This document shows positions 16,909 through 28,647 of a stretch of 64,000 nt of DNA, in pieces. How positions within the stretch are numbered: position 1 is the first letter of the stretch; the number at the start of each line of letters is the position of its first letter. The notes beneath the pieces were generated by a model, which had not been told where the DNA came from, ran no database searches, and saw only the letters and a program-made list of their open reading frames with translations. This DNA comes from an uncultured Halomonas sp. (GTDB taxonomy: Bacteria > Pseudomonadota > Gammaproteobacteria > Pseudomonadales > Halomonadaceae): NCBI RefSeq assembly GCF_947490095.1, contig NZ_CANLFS010000008.1:1-64000 (forward strand), given 5' to 3'. The translations under genes and the position numbers were made by a program.

Positions 16909-18060
16909 ATGACCGGTGACCCTCGAATCAGCCCCACCGCCCTTCCCGACACTCGAGCACGCCGTGTGGTCGAGGCCCTGCTCGACGGCTCGGGCGTTGC
17001 TCTCAACGGCGATGCGCCGCAGGACCTGAGGGTCTTTCATCCGGACCTTTTCTCCCGCGTGCTGCATCAGGGTACGCTGGGGCTCGGCGAGGCCTATATG
17101 GACGGCTGGTGGGAGTGCGAGCGCCTCGACGAAATGGCCTGCCGGCTGCTGCGTCACGGCCTGGGGGAACGCGCCCGCCCTCCCTCCGAGCGCCTCATGT
17201 ATCGCCTCCAGTCGGGTTTTCTCAACCTGCAGAGCAAGGCCCGCGCCTATATCGTCGGCGAGGCCCACTATGACCTGGGCAATGATCTCTTCGAGCGCCT
17301 GCTGGATCCGACGATGTGCTACTCCTGCGGCTACTGGAAAAGCGCCACGACCCTGGAAGACGCCCAGCGGGCGAAACTGGAACTGGCCTGCCGCAAGCTC
17401 GGCCTGGCCCCCGGCATGCGCGTGCTCGACATCGGCTGCGGCTGGGGCAGCTTCGCGGAACATGCCGCGCGCCACCATGGCGTCACGGTGACCGGGATCA
17501 CGATCTCCAGGGAGCAGGCGGCACTGGCCCGGGAGCGCTGCGCAGGGCTGCCGGTGTCCATCGAGATGATGGATTACCGCGACCTGACCGGCCGCTTCGA
17601 TCGCATCGTCTCCATCGGCATGTTCGAGCATGTGGGCCACCGCAACTACCCGACCTACTTCGCCACCGTGGAGCGGCTACTGGAAGCCGAAGGCCTCTTC
17701 CTGCTGCACACCATCGGTTCCAACCACTCCGAGATCAGCGCCGACCCCTGGGTCAACAAGTATATCTTTCCCAATGGCGTACTCCCCTCGGCGATGCACA
17801 CCGCGCGTGCCAGCGAGCCACACCTGCTGATGGAGGACTGGCAGAACTTCGGCCCCGACTACGACCACACCCTGATGGCCTGGCTGGCGAACTTCGATGC
17901 CCACTGGCACGAAATCGCCGACCGCTATAACGAACGCACCCGTCGCATGTTTCGCTACTATCTCAGGGTATGCGCCGGCGCCTTCCGGGCACGTCACCTG
18001 CAGCTCTGGCAGATCGTCTTCTCGCGAGACCGCAGGGAACGCTACGACTCCCCGAGGTGA
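16909..18060 (+). CDS. cfa: Cyclopropane-fatty-acyl-phospholipid synthase
   Basis: Methylates the double bond of unsaturated phospholipid acyl chains with S-adenosylmethionine, making membranes more resistant to stress. The start ATG 16909 has a CGGAG ribosome site and gives 383 residues, matching E. coli Cfa. Features include GEAYMDGWWECERLDEM in the N-terminal domain, the HYDLGNDLFERLLDPTMCYSCGYW motif, the SAM site VLDIGCGWGSFAEHAA, and the FEHVGHRNYPTYF and HTIGSN segments of the catalytic domain. Divergent from the NSS transporter gene. Confidence 0.96.
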   Translation: MTGDPRISPTALPDTRARRVVEALLDGSGVALNGDAPQDLRVFHPDLFSRVLHQGTLGLGEAYMDGWWECERLDEMACRLLRHGLGERARPPSERLMYRLQSGFLNLQSKARAYIVGEAHYDLGNDLFERLLDPTMCYSCGYWKSATTLEDAQRAKLELACRKLGLAPGMRVLDIGCGWGSFAEHAARHHGVTVTGITISREQAALARERCAGLPVSIEMMDYRDLTGRFDRIVSIGMFEHVGHRNYPTYFATVERLLEAEGLFLLHTIGSNHSEISADPWVNKYIFPNGVLPSAMHTARASEPHLLMEDWQNFGPDYDHTLMAWLANFDAHWHEIADRYNERTRRMFRYYLRVCAGAFRARHLQLWQIVFSRDRRERYDSPR

Positions 18061-18173
18061 TTGGCTGGGTCCAGATGTTGATGGCCGAGCATTGGCATCG
18101 CGGCATAGAACAGACGGCTGAATAGAGACAGTAGCGTTCCGGAACGGCTAAACTGAACATTCATCCATAAAAA

Positions 18174-20144
<1,971 letters not shown>

Positions 20145-20189
20145 CGCCCCGTTCCAGGTGCACGACCTTGCATCATGTACCCATCCTTT

Positions 20190-20207
20190 CCAGGAGGTGA
20201 CACCGTG
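20190..20207 (+). promoter_or_regulatory. Strong ribosome-binding site fixing the phhB start
   Basis: AGGAGGTGA (20192-20200) ends five bases before GTG 20205. The match to the 16S anti-SD is near perfect and decides GTG 20205 over the in-frame ATG at 20175, which has no such site. Confidence 0.85.
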
Positions 20208-20543
20208 AGCCAACTCTCCCAACAGGCCTGTGAGGCCTGCCGCATCGATGCGCCCAGCGTTACCGAGACGGAGCGCAAGGAGCTCGGCGCCGAAGTACCC
20301 GAGTGGCAGATCGTCGAGCGCAGTGGCATCATGAAGCTCGAGCGGGCCTTCACCTTCCCCGACTTCCAGCAGGCGCTGGCCTTCACCCAGCGCGTCGGCG
20401 AGATCGCCGAACAGGCGGGTCACCACCCGGCGCTGCTGACCGAATGGGGCAAGGTCACCGTGACCTGGTGGTCACACAAGATCCAGGGCCTGCACCGCAA
20501 CGACTTCATTCTTGCCGCCAGAACCGACGAGGTAGCGAAATAA
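20205..20543 (+). CDS. phhB: Pterin-4a-carbinolamine dehydratase
   Basis: Dehydrates 4a-hydroxytetrahydropterin, regenerating the pterin cofactor of aromatic amino acid hydroxylases. 112 residues from GTG 20205. The characteristic motif [26 protein letters not shown] contains the catalytic histidines (G-H-H-P). It is immediately followed by an aromatic aminotransferase gene with no spacer, as in the phhBC pair of Pseudomonas. No phhA (phenylalanine hydroxylase) is present in this window, so it may lie elsewhere or the protein may have another role. Confidence 0.94.
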   Translation: MSQLSQQACEACRIDAPSVTETERKELGAEVPEWQIVERSGIMKLERAFTFPDFQQALAFTQRVGEIAEQAGHHPALLTEWGKVTVTWWSHKIQGLHRNDFILAARTDEVAK

Positions 20544-21731
20544 ATGTTCGAACACATTGAGCGGGTTCCCGGGGACGCCATCCTCGGTCTGATCGAGGCC
20601 TTCAAGAAGGACACCAATCCCCAGAAGGTCGATCTCGGCGTCGGCGTCTACAAGGACGCCCAGGGCAACACCCCGGTGATGCGCGCCGTCAAGGAAGCCG
20701 AGGCCCTGCTGCTCAAGAACGAGACCACCAAGACCTACATCGGCTCCCATGGCGCGCCGGCGTATGGCGCGGTCATTCTGCCCACGGTGCTGGGCGAGGG
20801 GTCGCCGGTACTCGAAGCCGGCCGCGCCAGCGCCACCCAGTCACCCGGCGGCACCGGCGCCCTGCGCCTGGCGGCGGATTTCATCGCCAAGACGCTGCCC
20901 GGCAAGGGCATCTGGGTCTCCGACCCCACCTGGCCCAACCACCACGGTATCTTTACCGCCGCCGGCATCGAGATTCACAAGTATCCCTACGTGGATGCCG
21001 AGAACCGCCTGGACTTCGACGGCATGCTCGCGGCACTCAAGCAGATTCCCGAAGGGGATGTCGTCGTCCTCCACGCCTGCTGCCACAACCCCACCGGCTT
21101 CGATCTTTCCCCTGAACAGTGGCGGGTCGTGCTCGAGGTGCTCCGCGAGCGTCGCCTGCTTCCCCTGGTCGATTTCGCCTACCAGGGCTTCGGCGAGGGC
21201 CTGGACGAGGACGCCTACGGCGTACGCCTGCTGGCCGAGAACCTCGATGAGGTGATGATCACCAGCTCCTGCTCCAAGAACTTCGGGATCTACTGCGAGC
21301 GCACCGGCTGCCTCATCATGGTCGCCAAGGACGCCGAGCAGATGGAGAACGTGCGCTCGCAGATCGCCATCGTGGCCCGTGAAAACTACTCCAACCCGCC
21401 GGCCCATGGCGGCGCCATCGTCAGCGAGATCCTGCACTCCGCGGAGCTCGCCGCCACCTGGCGCGAGGAGCTGACCGAGATGCGCGACCGCATCAACACC
21501 CTGCGCCGGGACTTTGTCGAGGCCCTCAAGCCCTACGGGCTGGATCAGAAGTATGCCTGCGTGGCCGAGCAGCGCGGCATGTTCAGCTACACCGGCCTGA
21601 CGCCCGAGCAGGTCGACCGCCTGCGTGACGAGTTCGGCATCTATATGGTGCGCTCCGGCCGCGCCAACGTCGCCGGCTTCTCCCACGAGAACCTGCCGTA
21701 CCTCGCCAAGGCGATCGCGGCGGTCAACTGA
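20544..21731 (+). CDS. phhC: Aromatic (class I) amino acid aminotransferase
   Basis: PLP enzyme that exchanges the amino group between tyrosine, phenylalanine or aspartate and 2-oxoglutarate. 395 residues; PLP lysine K245 in SSCSKNFGIYCERTG, ACCHNPTGFDL near 178-188, and the N-terminal DLGVGVYKDAQGNTPVM of the AspC/TyrB subgroup. The ATG follows the phhB stop codon directly (TAAATG), so the two genes are co-transcribed and probably coupled. The PhhC/TyrB assignment rests on the phhB neighbour; AspC-like activity is equally compatible with the sequence. A strong terminator follows. Confidence 0.92.
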   Translation: MFEHIERVPGDAILGLIEAFKKDTNPQKVDLGVGVYKDAQGNTPVMRAVKEAEALLLKNETTKTYIGSHGAPAYGAVILPTVLGEGSPVLEAGRASATQSPGGTGALRLAADFIAKTLPGKGIWVSDPTWPNHHGIFTAAGIEIHKYPYVDAENRLDFDGMLAALKQIPEGDVVVLHACCHNPTGFDLSPEQWRVVLEVLRERRLLPLVDFAYQGFGEGLDEDAYGVRLLAENLDEVMITSSCSKNFGIYCERTGCLIMVAKDAEQMENVRSQIAIVARENYSNPPAHGGAIVSEILHSAELAATWREELTEMRDRINTLRRDFVEALKPYGLDQKYACVAEQRGMFSYTGLTPEQVDRLRDEFGIYMVRSGRANVAGFSHENLPYLAKAIAAVN

Positions 21732-21752
21732 CCCACGCCTCACTCGCCAGTC

Positions 21753-21781
21753 CAGACGCCCGGGCCCTGCCCGGGCGTCTG
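21753..21781 (+). terminator. Terminator of phhB-phhC
   Basis: 13-bp perfect stem (CAGACGCCCGGGC / GCCCGGGCGTCTG) with a three-base loop, 22 bases after the aminotransferase stop and followed by CGTTTG. Confidence 0.75.
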
Positions 21782-21798
21782 CGTTTGGGGTAGACTCG

Positions 21799-21929
21799 AC
21801 GCCATTGCCGCCGGTGCCCGGGGCGCCGCGTGGTGCCCCGGGAGCGGCCGGACTTGACCAGTCAGTCAAGTCCAGGCGAGACGGCCCTCTGGCCTCGTTC
21901 CCATCACTCGACAACCAAGAGGCTCTCCC
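21799..21929 (+). promoter_or_regulatory. Structured leader / operator region of the NCS2 permease gene
   Basis: The about 130 bases before the permease hold a GC-rich hairpin (CCCGGGGC / GCCCCGGG inside a GCCGC/GCGGC outer stem, about 21805-21848), a perfect 9-bp inverted repeat GGACTTGAC-N6-GTCAAGTCC (21850-21873) and a third small stem (GGCC-ctct-GGCC, about 21885). The 9-bp repeat is compatible with a protein operator; the series could also be a folded mRNA leader. No known riboswitch consensus was recognised. Confidence 0.45.
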
Positions 21930-23450
21930 ATGGCGGCTCCCTCCGGGCACTCCCCTGTGCACTATCCCTGGTACAAGAAGGAAGACACGGACGCCTTCTT
22001 CGCCCTGTTCCAGAACAATATCGCCAACTTCGTGATCATCGCGATCACCATGCTGGGCATGGGCTTCCCCGCATCGATCGTTTTCGGCCAGGTATTGCCC
22101 GGCGCCGCCGTGGCGGTGATGGCGGGCAACTTCTATTACGCCTGGAGCGCGGCGCGCCTGGCCCGCAGGGAGAACCGGGCCGATGTCACCGCCCTCTCCT
22201 ACGGCATCTCGACGCCCGTGATGTTCGTCTTCCTGTTCGGCGTGCTGCTGCCCGCCAAGCAGCTCACCGGCGATGCCCAGCTGGCCTGGAAGGTGGCGGT
22301 GGCGGCGTGCTTTATCAGCGGCGCCATCGAGGCGGCGGTCAGCCTGATCGGACGCTGGGTTCAGTATCACCTGCCCAGAGCCGCCATGCTGGGTGCCGTC
22401 GCGGGGGTAGCACTGACCTTCATCGCCGGGGAGATGCTGTTCAAGACCCTGGAGATGCCGGTGATCGGCCTGCTGGTACTGGCGATCATTATCGTGGGCC
22501 TGGTCGCCCGCGTGGCCATGCCCTTCCGGCTACCGGCCTCCCTGTTCGCCATCCTGGTGGGCACCGCCATGGCCTACCTGATCGGCGACGCCGGCGGAGA
22601 ACGCTTCAGCGACGCCTTTACCCACCTGGGCTTCTACCCGCTGTTACCCAACCTCGCCTGGTTCGAGGGCCTGGGGCTGCTGTTTACCGGCATGCTGGCG
22701 GTGCTGACCGTGGTCCTGCCGATCACCCTGTATAACGCCATCGAGACCATGAACAATGTCGAGGCCATGGAGGCCGCCGGCGACACGTATGACGTGCGCG
22801 AGTGCCAGGCGGTGGACGGCGTGGGCACCATGATCGGCGCCCTCTTCGGGGGAGTGTTTCCCACCACCGTCTATATCGCCACCGTGGGGGCCAAGTGGAT
22901 GGGCGCCGGGCGCGGCTACAGCATTCTCAATGGCGTGGTCTACGCCATGGCCACGATGTTCGGCCTGATCGCCGCCCTGGCCGCCATCATCCCGGTCTCG
23001 GTAGTCGCCCCGATCCTGGTGTTTGTCGGCATGTCGATGATCGCCACCGCCTTCCAGTCCAACGATACCCGCTACTATCCGGCGGTGGCCCTGGCCATGC
23101 TGCCCTATTTCGCCAACTATGTGATGACTCGCTTCAACCGCGCCGCCGAGGAGACGGTAAGCGGCATCTCGGCCGGCGTGGTGCCCCTGGGCCAGGGCGC
23201 CATGTTCACGGCGATCCTCCTGGGCGCCATGACCGTGGCGGTCATCGATCATCACTTCCGCCGCGCCGCCGCCTTCGCCGCCGTGGCCGCGGGCTTCTCC
23301 TTCGTGGGGCTGATGCACGCCCCGAAGCTCGCCATCAATGCGGCGGGCGACTACACCCTGGGTTACCTGGTGATGGGCGTGCTGTTTCTCTACTTCGCCT
23401 GGCAGGAGCAGCGCCAGTCGGCGATCATCTCCGCCACCCGGCTAGGCTAG
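21930..23450 (+). CDS. NCS2-family purine/uracil permease (AzgA-like)
   Basis: Inner-membrane proton symporter for nucleobases. 506 residues with about 12-14 hydrophobic segments. The N terminus DTDAFFALFQNNIANFVIIAITMLGMGFP and the ALSYGISTPVMFVFLFGVLLPAKQ region match NCS2 members. The stretch NAIETMNNVEAMEAAGDTYDVRECQAVDGVGTMIGALFGGVFPTTVYI corresponds to the substrate-site segment, including the acidic residue that recognises the base. Hypoxanthine/guanine is the likeliest substrate class but is not proven. Its own leader region suggests regulated expression. Convergent with the Nudix-ThiE gene. Confidence 0.9.
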   Translation: MAAPSGHSPVHYPWYKKEDTDAFFALFQNNIANFVIIAITMLGMGFPASIVFGQVLPGAAVAVMAGNFYYAWSAARLARRENRADVTALSYGISTPVMFVFLFGVLLPAKQLTGDAQLAWKVAVAACFISGAIEAAVSLIGRWVQYHLPRAAMLGAVAGVALTFIAGEMLFKTLEMPVIGLLVLAIIIVGLVARVAMPFRLPASLFAILVGTAMAYLIGDAGGERFSDAFTHLGFYPLLPNLAWFEGLGLLFTGMLAVLTVVLPITLYNAIETMNNVEAMEAAGDTYDVRECQAVDGVGTMIGALFGGVFPTTVYIATVGAKWMGAGRGYSILNGVVYAMATMFGLIAALAAIIPVSVVAPILVFVGMSMIATAFQSNDTRYYPAVALAMLPYFANYVMTRFNRAAEETVSGISAGVVPLGQGAMFTAILLGAMTVAVIDHHFRRAAAFAAVAAGFSFVGLMHAPKLAINAAGDYTLGYLVMGVLFLYFAWQEQRQSAIISATRLG

Positions 23451-23471
23451 GCGGCATCACGGCCGCCGTAT

Positions 23472-23505
23472 ACGACTCGCCCCGCCAGATGGCGGGGCGA
23501 GTCGT
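23472..23505. terminator. Hairpin between convergent genes (bidirectional)
   Basis: 15-bp perfect stem (ACGACTCGCCCCGCC / GGCGGGGCGAGTCGT, loop AGAT) between the permease and Nudix-ThiE stop codons. There is no T-run on either side, so termination strength is uncertain. Confidence 0.6.
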
Positions 23506-23534
23506 GGGTGTCTGCCGGGTTCGCCGGCGAGGGA

Positions 23535-24491
23535 CTACTTCCAGAAGTCGCGAATCGACGCGACCCCCTGGGCTCCGACCGCGCGCGCATGGTTGGCATC
23601 GTGGCGAGTCATGCCGCCCAGCGCGAAGACGGGCATGACGGCGCGCTCCACCAGCTCCTGAAAGTCGTGCCAGCCCACGGGCGGCACATCGGGATGCGAC
23701 GGCGTGGTACGCAGCGGTGAGAGGGTCACGAAATCACAGCCGAGCCTGCCCGCCTGATCCAGCTGGTCACGATTGTGGGTGGAGGCAGAGAGCCACTTCC
23801 CCTCGGCAATGGGGCGGCGCTCCAGCTGCATCAAGCGTTCACTGGTCAGATGGATGCCGTCGGCATCCACCGCCTCGAGCCATTCGGGGTCGGCGTTGAG
23901 TATCAGCCGCGCCCCGTGCTGACGGCAGCGTGCCAGGGCCGCTTCCGCACGAGCCAGGTAGGCGGCGTCATCCAGCTGCTTGGCACGCAGCTGCACCAGG
24001 CGCACGCCATCTTCCACCAGCGCTCGTTCGAGGCACTCATCGAACCGCTCCGGGTCTTCCTCCTCGCCGGTAATCAGATACTCGGTGGGCAGCATTACCG
24101 CGCGCAGGATCGGCAGGTTGGCCGCCGGGAAGGGATAGTTGATCAACTCCTTCATCGGCACCCAGCGCACCGCCTGACCCTCGCGACCGAAGGGCTCGCC
24201 GGAAAACTCATGGACCTGCCATACATCCAGCAGGATATGCTTGTCGGGATACTCGTGGTGGATGCGGATCAACGGCTGGGCCTGCCGGATCTCCACCCCG
24301 AGTTCCTCGTGGAGCTCACGCTGGAGCCCTCCCAACCCCGTTTCATAGGGGGCCAGCTTGCCACCGGGAAACTCCCAGAGCCCACCCTGATCGACATTGC
24401 TGGGGCGGCGAGCGATCAACACCTCGCTGCCGTCGGCACTGATAATGGCCGCCGCCGCCACATGCACCCGTCTCTTCACCATTGCGTTCAT
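23535..24491 (-). CDS. mutT: Nudix hydrolase (MutT-like) fused to a ThiE-like domain
   Basis: Residues about 5-130 form a MutT-type Nudix domain; the Nudix box GGKLAPYETGLGGLQRELHEELGV fits G-x5-E-x7-REUxEExGU. Residues about 155-318 resemble thiamine-phosphate synthase (VRLVQLRAKQ, LILNADPEWLEAVDADGIHLT, SASTHNRDQLDQAGRLGCDFVTLSPLRTTPSHP, VFALGGMTRHDA). The Nudix part would remove 8-oxo-dGTP; the role of the ThiE-like part in this fusion is not known. ATG 24491 is chosen for its GGAAGGG site a few bases upstream. Same secA-argJ-mutT order as in Pseudomonas. Confidence 0.92.
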   Translation of the reverse strand: MNAMVKRRVHVAAAAIISADGSEVLIARRPSNVDQGGLWEFPGGKLAPYETGLGGLQRELHEELGVEIRQAQPLIRIHHEYPDKHILLDVWQVHEFSGEPFGREGQAVRWVPMKELINYPFPAANLPILRAVMLPTEYLITGEEEDPERFDECLERALVEDGVRLVQLRAKQLDDAAYLARAEAALARCRQHGARLILNADPEWLEAVDADGIHLTSERLMQLERRPIAEGKWLSASTHNRDQLDQAGRLGCDFVTLSPLRTTPSHPDVPPVGWHDFQELVERAVMPVFALGGMTRHDANHARAVGAQGVASIRDFWK

Positions 24492-24569
24492 CTGCCCTTC
24501 CAACGTGTCCGCGCACGGCGGCGCGGGTTCTGTGTCTGACCGGATCTTCCGAAACTGGCGCTATGCCGG

Positions 24570-25787
24570 TTAGCTGCGGTAGTCGGCATTGATGCTGATA
24601 TAGTCGTGGGAGAGGTCATTGGTCCACACCGTGGCACTCTCCTCCCCGCGGCCGAGCGTGATGCGAATGGCGATCTCCTCGCGTGCCATCACCGCACTAC
24701 CCGCCTCTTCGCTGTAGCGCGGGGCACGACTGCCGCCCTCCACGATCCGCACTTCGCCCAGGTCGATGGCCACCCGCGAGACATCGAAGTCGGCCACCGG
24801 CGCGCGACCTACCGCCGCGAGTATCCGCCCCCAGTTGGCATCCGAGGCATAAAGCGCCGTCTTGACCAGGGGCGAGTTCGCGACGGTAAAGGCCACATCC
24901 AACGCCTCCTGCCGGTGGCTGGCACCGTCGACCCGCAGCGCCACGAACTTGGTGGCCCCCTCGCCATCACGAATGATCGACTGGGCCAGCTCCGTCATCA
25001 CCCGCTGCAGGCCCTGGCGAAAGTGAGCCACCGCCTCATCACCCTCAATGGCCGGGCCACGCCGGGTGCTGATCAACATGCAGGCATCGTTGGTGGAGGT
25101 ATCCCCGTCCACGGTAATACAGTTGAAGGAGCGCTCCACCGTCTCCCGCAGCAGCCTGTCGAGCGTCTCCTGTTCGAGGTCCGCATCGGTGGCCACAAAG
25201 GCCAGCATGGTCGCCATGTTCGGCTGAATCATGCCCGAGCCCTTGGCGATGCCATTGATAACGACTCTTTTCCCGGCGATCTCCAGGGTGACGCTCGCCC
25301 CCTTGGGACGAGTGTCGGTCGTCAGGATGCCCTCGCCGGCCCGATGCCAGGCATCGGCGCCGTCATCCAGGTCCTCCAGCGCGGCTGGCAGGCCGGCCAG
25401 CAGCCTCTCCATGGGCAGCGGCTCACCGATCACGCCGGTGGAAAACGGCAGCACGCTCTGGGGCTTCACGCCGACCAGGCGAGCCAGCTCGGCACAGCTC
25501 TCCCGGGCATCGCGAAGCCCCGTATCACCGGTACCGGCATTGGCATTGCCGGTATTGATCACCAGGTAGCGAGGTGTTTCACCGCTTGCCAGATGCTCAC
25601 GAGCCACCGTCACCGGGGCCGCGCAGAAGGCATTGCGGGTGAAGGTTCCCGCCATCCGGGCGCCCTCGGGGCTCTCGACCACCACCAGGTCTCGGCGGTC
25701 GGACTTCTTGATTCCCGCCATGGCGGTCCCCAGCCGAAGGCCGGGAATCGCCGGCATGGCGGGAAAGTTTGCATCACCCACTGCCAT
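24570..25787 (-). CDS. argJ: Glutamate N-acetyltransferase / amino-acid acetyltransferase (ArgJ)
   Basis: Moves the acetyl group from N-acetylornithine to glutamate in the cyclic arginine pathway, and may also acetylate glutamate from acetyl-CoA. Self-processing enzyme: the cleavage site and nucleophile T193 lie in PNMATMLAFVATDA. Start ATG 25787 has GAGGAG eight bases upstream; the product is 405 residues, the family norm. NTGNANAGTGDTGLRDA and AKGSGMIQPNM are further family motifs. Between secA and mutT on the same strand. Confidence 0.96.
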   Translation of the reverse strand: MAVGDANFPAMPAIPGLRLGTAMAGIKKSDRRDLVVVESPEGARMAGTFTRNAFCAAPVTVAREHLASGETPRYLVINTGNANAGTGDTGLRDARESCAELARLVGVKPQSVLPFSTGVIGEPLPMERLLAGLPAALEDLDDGADAWHRAGEGILTTDTRPKGASVTLEIAGKRVVINGIAKGSGMIQPNMATMLAFVATDADLEQETLDRLLRETVERSFNCITVDGDTSTNDACMLISTRRGPAIEGDEAVAHFRQGLQRVMTELAQSIIRDGEGATKFVALRVDGASHRQEALDVAFTVANSPLVKTALYASDANWGRILAAVGRAPVADFDVSRVAIDLGEVRIVEGGSRAPRYSEEAGSAVMAREEIAIRITLGRGEESATVWTNDLSHDYISINADYRS

Positions 25788-25828
25788 CGCATCATCTCCT
25801 CGGGGTTGGGGTTGGGCGCCGGCCACGT

Positions 25829-28567
25829 TCAGCTCAGCTTGCCACAGCACTGCTTGTACTTCTTGCCTGACCCACAGTGGCAGGGATCGTTGCGCCCCAC
25901 CTTGGGCCCTTCGCGACGCATCGGGCGCCCATCGGCGCCCGGCCCGGATGCCATCGCCTCCGCCTCATTCGGCGCGGTGTCAGGCTCTTCATGGCGACTC
26001 GCCGCGGTCGCCTTTTCGCGCTCCAGGGTCTCACGACGCTGACGCTCCAGCGCCTCGACCTCTTCGGGGCGGCGCACCTGCACATGGCTCAGGATACGCG
26101 TCACGTCGGCCTTGATATTGGCAAGCAGGCTCTGGAACAGCTCGAAGGCCTCGCGCTTGTATTCCTGCTTGGGGTTCTTCTGGGCATAGCCTCGCAGGTG
26201 GATCCCCCGGCGCAGATGATCCATGGACTGAAGGTGCTCCTTCCAGCGGGTATCCAGCACCTGCAGCATCGCCTGCTTCTCGAAGCGGCGCATCAGCTCG
26301 ACCCCGGCCTGCTCGACCTTGGCCTCATAGGCCTCGCGGTGCAGGCTCTGCAGGCGCTCGCGCAGCTGCTCTTCATGGAAGCGCTCGTCCTCCTCTGCCC
26401 ACTGCACGACCGGCACGTCCAGATTCAGTTCGGACCGGAGATACTCCTGGAGCCCGGCCAGGTCCCACTGTTCGGGCAGGCTCTGGGGGGGCACATAGTC
26501 GCTGATGGCCAGATCCATCACCTCGTCGCGAATACCCGCCACCGCGGCAGAGACCTCTTCGGAGGCGAGCACGTCATTGCGCTGCTCGTAGATCACACTG
26601 CGCTGATCATTGGCCACGTCGTCATACTCGAGCAGCTGCTTGCGGATATCGAAGTTGCGGCTCTCGACCTTCTTCTGGGCCCGCTCCACGGCATTGGAGA
26701 CCATCTTGTGCTCGATCGCCTCGCCATGCTCCAGCCCCAGGGCCTTCATCATGCGCTGCACCCGGTCCGACCCGAAGAGCCTCATCAGGCTGTCTTCCAG
26801 CGACAGGAAGAAGCGTGTCGAGCCCGGGTCCCCCTGGCGACCGGCACGGCCACGCAGCTGGTTGTCGATGCGCCGCGATTCATGCCTCTCCGAACCGACC
26901 ACGTGGAGGCCACCGGCTGCCAGCACCGCTTCATGGCGCTGCTGCCACTCGGCCTTGAGCTGCTCGACCTGCGCGTCGCTGGGATTCTCCAGCTTCGCCG
27001 CCTCGGCCTCCCAGTTGCCGCCCAGCACGATATCCGTGCCGCGACCGGCCATGTTGGTGGCGATGGTGATGGCCCCCGGGCGCCCCGCCTGGGCGATGAT
27101 CTCGGCCTCGCTCTGGTGCTGCTTGGCGTTGAGCACATTGAAGTCAATGCCGCCCTTCTTCATGAGGTCGGCCAGATATTCGGAGGTCTCGATAGAGGCG
27201 GTACCCACCAACACCGGGCGACCCGCCTGGGTCTCGGCCTTGACGTCCTCGATGATGGCCTCGTACTTCTCCTCGGCCGTCAGATAGACCAGGTCATTGA
27301 GGTCACGGCGAACCAGCGGCTTGTTGGTGGGGATCACCACCACATCGAGGCCATAGATCTGGCGGAACTCGAAGGCCTCGGTATCGGCGGTGCCCGTCAT
27401 GCCGGACAGCTTCTCGTAGAGGCGGAAATAGTTCTGGAAGGTGGTGGAGGCCAGCGTCTGGCTCTCACGCTGTACCGTGACGCCCTCCTTGGCCTCCACG
27501 GCCTGATGCAGCCCCTCGGACCAGCGACGCCCCGGCATGGAGCGGCCGGTATGCTCGTCGACGATCACTACCTCACCGTCGCTGACGATATAGTCGACGT
27601 CACGATGGTAGAGATGGCGTGCCCGCAGGGCCGAGTGCATGTGCTGCAGCAGGTTGAGATTCTGGGCGGCGTAGAGGGAATCCTCCTCACCCAGAAGCCC
27701 CTGCTCACGCATCAGGCCCTCGACCTTGTGGTGGCCATTCTCGGTAATTTCCACCTGCTTGTGCTTCTCTTCCAGGGTGAAGTCACCGTCGATCGGGGCA
27801 TCGGCGTCTTCCGACACCTCCCCCTGGACCAGATGCAGCGCCAGACGATCGACCACCCGGTAGAGCTCGGTATTCTCGTCAACGGCCCCGGAGATGATCA
27901 GCGGCGTGCGCGCCTCGTCGATCAGGATCGAGTCCACTTCGTCGATGATGGCATAGTGCAGCCCACGCTGGACCTTGTCCTCCAGGGAGAAGGCCATGTT
28001 GTCGCGCAGGTAGTCGAAGCCGAATTCGTTGTTGGTGCCGTAGGTAATATCGCAGGCATAGGCGGCACGCTTCTCTTCGGGGGTCTGGCCGGCATAGATA
28101 ACGCCCACCTCGAGCCCGAGATATTCATAGAGCGGCCGCATCCACTGGGCGTCACGGCGCGCCAGGTAATCGTTGACCGTCACCACATGCACGCCCTTGC
28201 CGGGCAGGGCGTTGAGATAGACGGCCAGGGTCGCCACCAGGGTCTTGCCCTCACCGGTCTTCATCTCGGCAATGCGGCCATTATGCAGCGTCATGCCGCC
28301 GATCATCTGAACGTCGAAGTGGCGCATGCCCATGATGCGCTTGCTCGCCTCGCGTACCGTCGCGAAGGCCTCGGGTAACAGGGCGTCCAGTGCCTCGCCG
28401 CCTTCGAGGCGCTCGCGGAATGCCTCGGTGCGTGCCTTCAGGGCCGCATCATCGAGTGCGCCGAGCTCATCCTCGAGGACATTGACGCGCTCGACCTGGC
28501 GGCCCATGCGCTTGACTTCGCGGTCATTCTTGGAGCCGACGACCTTGCGTAACAGGGAGTTGATCAT
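25829..28567 (-). CDS. secA: Preprotein translocase ATPase SecA
   Basis: Motor that pushes unfolded precursor proteins through SecYEG. 912 residues from ATG 28567 ([21 protein letters not shown], the conserved N terminus). Walker [10 protein letters not shown] at 102-110, DEVD in the first nucleotide-binding fold, NMAGRGTDI in the second, and a C-terminal SecB-binding zinc tail with C896, C898, C907 and C908. An in-frame ATG nine codons upstream (28594) is possible but adds non-conserved residues. The leader between 28568 and 28647 can pair with the end of the preceding ORF, suggesting secretion-responsive control. Confidence 0.98.
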   Translation of the reverse strand: MINSLLRKVVGSKNDREVKRMGRQVERVNVLEDELGALDDAALKARTEAFRERLEGGEALDALLPEAFATVREASKRIMGMRHFDVQMIGGMTLHNGRIAEMKTGEGKTLVATLAVYLNALPGKGVHVVTVNDYLARRDAQWMRPLYEYLGLEVGVIYAGQTPEEKRAAYACDITYGTNNEFGFDYLRDNMAFSLEDKVQRGLHYAIIDEVDSILIDEARTPLIISGAVDENTELYRVVDRLALHLVQGEVSEDADAPIDGDFTLEEKHKQVEITENGHHKVEGLMREQGLLGEEDSLYAAQNLNLLQHMHSALRARHLYHRDVDYIVSDGEVVIVDEHTGRSMPGRRWSEGLHQAVEAKEGVTVQRESQTLASTTFQNYFRLYEKLSGMTGTADTEAFEFRQIYGLDVVVIPTNKPLVRRDLNDLVYLTAEEKYEAIIEDVKAETQAGRPVLVGTASIETSEYLADLMKKGGIDFNVLNAKQHQSEAEIIAQAGRPGAITIATNMAGRGTDIVLGGNWEAEAAKLENPSDAQVEQLKAEWQQRHEAVLAAGGLHVVGSERHESRRIDNQLRGRAGRQGDPGSTRFFLSLEDSLMRLFGSDRVQRMMKALGLEHGEAIEHKMVSNAVERAQKKVESRNFDIRKQLLEYDDVANDQRSVIYEQRNDVLASEEVSAAVAGIRDEVMDLAISDYVPPQSLPEQWDLAGLQEYLRSELNLDVPVVQWAEEDERFHEEQLRERLQSLHREAYEAKVEQAGVELMRRFEKQAMLQVLDTRWKEHLQSMDHLRRGIHLRGYAQKNPKQEYKREAFELFQSLLANIKADVTRILSHVQVRRPEEVEALERQRRETLEREKATAASRHEEPDTAPNEAEAMASGPGADGRPMRREGPKVGRNDPCHCGSGKKYKQCCGKLS

Positions 28568-28584
28568 GAAGTATCCGTCATCTG

Positions 28585-28647
28585 TGTGTGGCATCTCGTC
28601 AACCACCGGGGCGGCTGACCATGGTCAGGAATCAAGCTGGCCACACA
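28585..28647 (-). promoter_or_regulatory. Candidate secM-secA type regulatory stem
   Basis: In the minus-strand mRNA, UGUGUGGC (28647-28640, within the last codons of the upstream ORF) is perfectly complementary over 8 bases to GCCACACA (28592-28585), which lies just 5' of the secA ribosome site (ACGGA, about 28575-28579). Between them is a 14-bp palindrome CTGACCATGGTCAG (28615-28628). A ribosome paused at the end of the upstream ORF would open this stem, as in the E. coli secM-secA switch. Inferred from sequence pairing only. Confidence 0.5.

Noticed and set aside
23472..23505. Possible riboswitch or attenuator
   Set aside because: A simple perfect hairpin between two convergent stop codons; a terminator or mRNA end structure is enough to explain it.
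25877..28378. An 833-codon open frame on the strand opposite secA
   Set aside because: High-GC antisense shadow of secA; the translation is low-complexity H/G/L/A-rich and has no recognisable domain, while secA is unmistakable.
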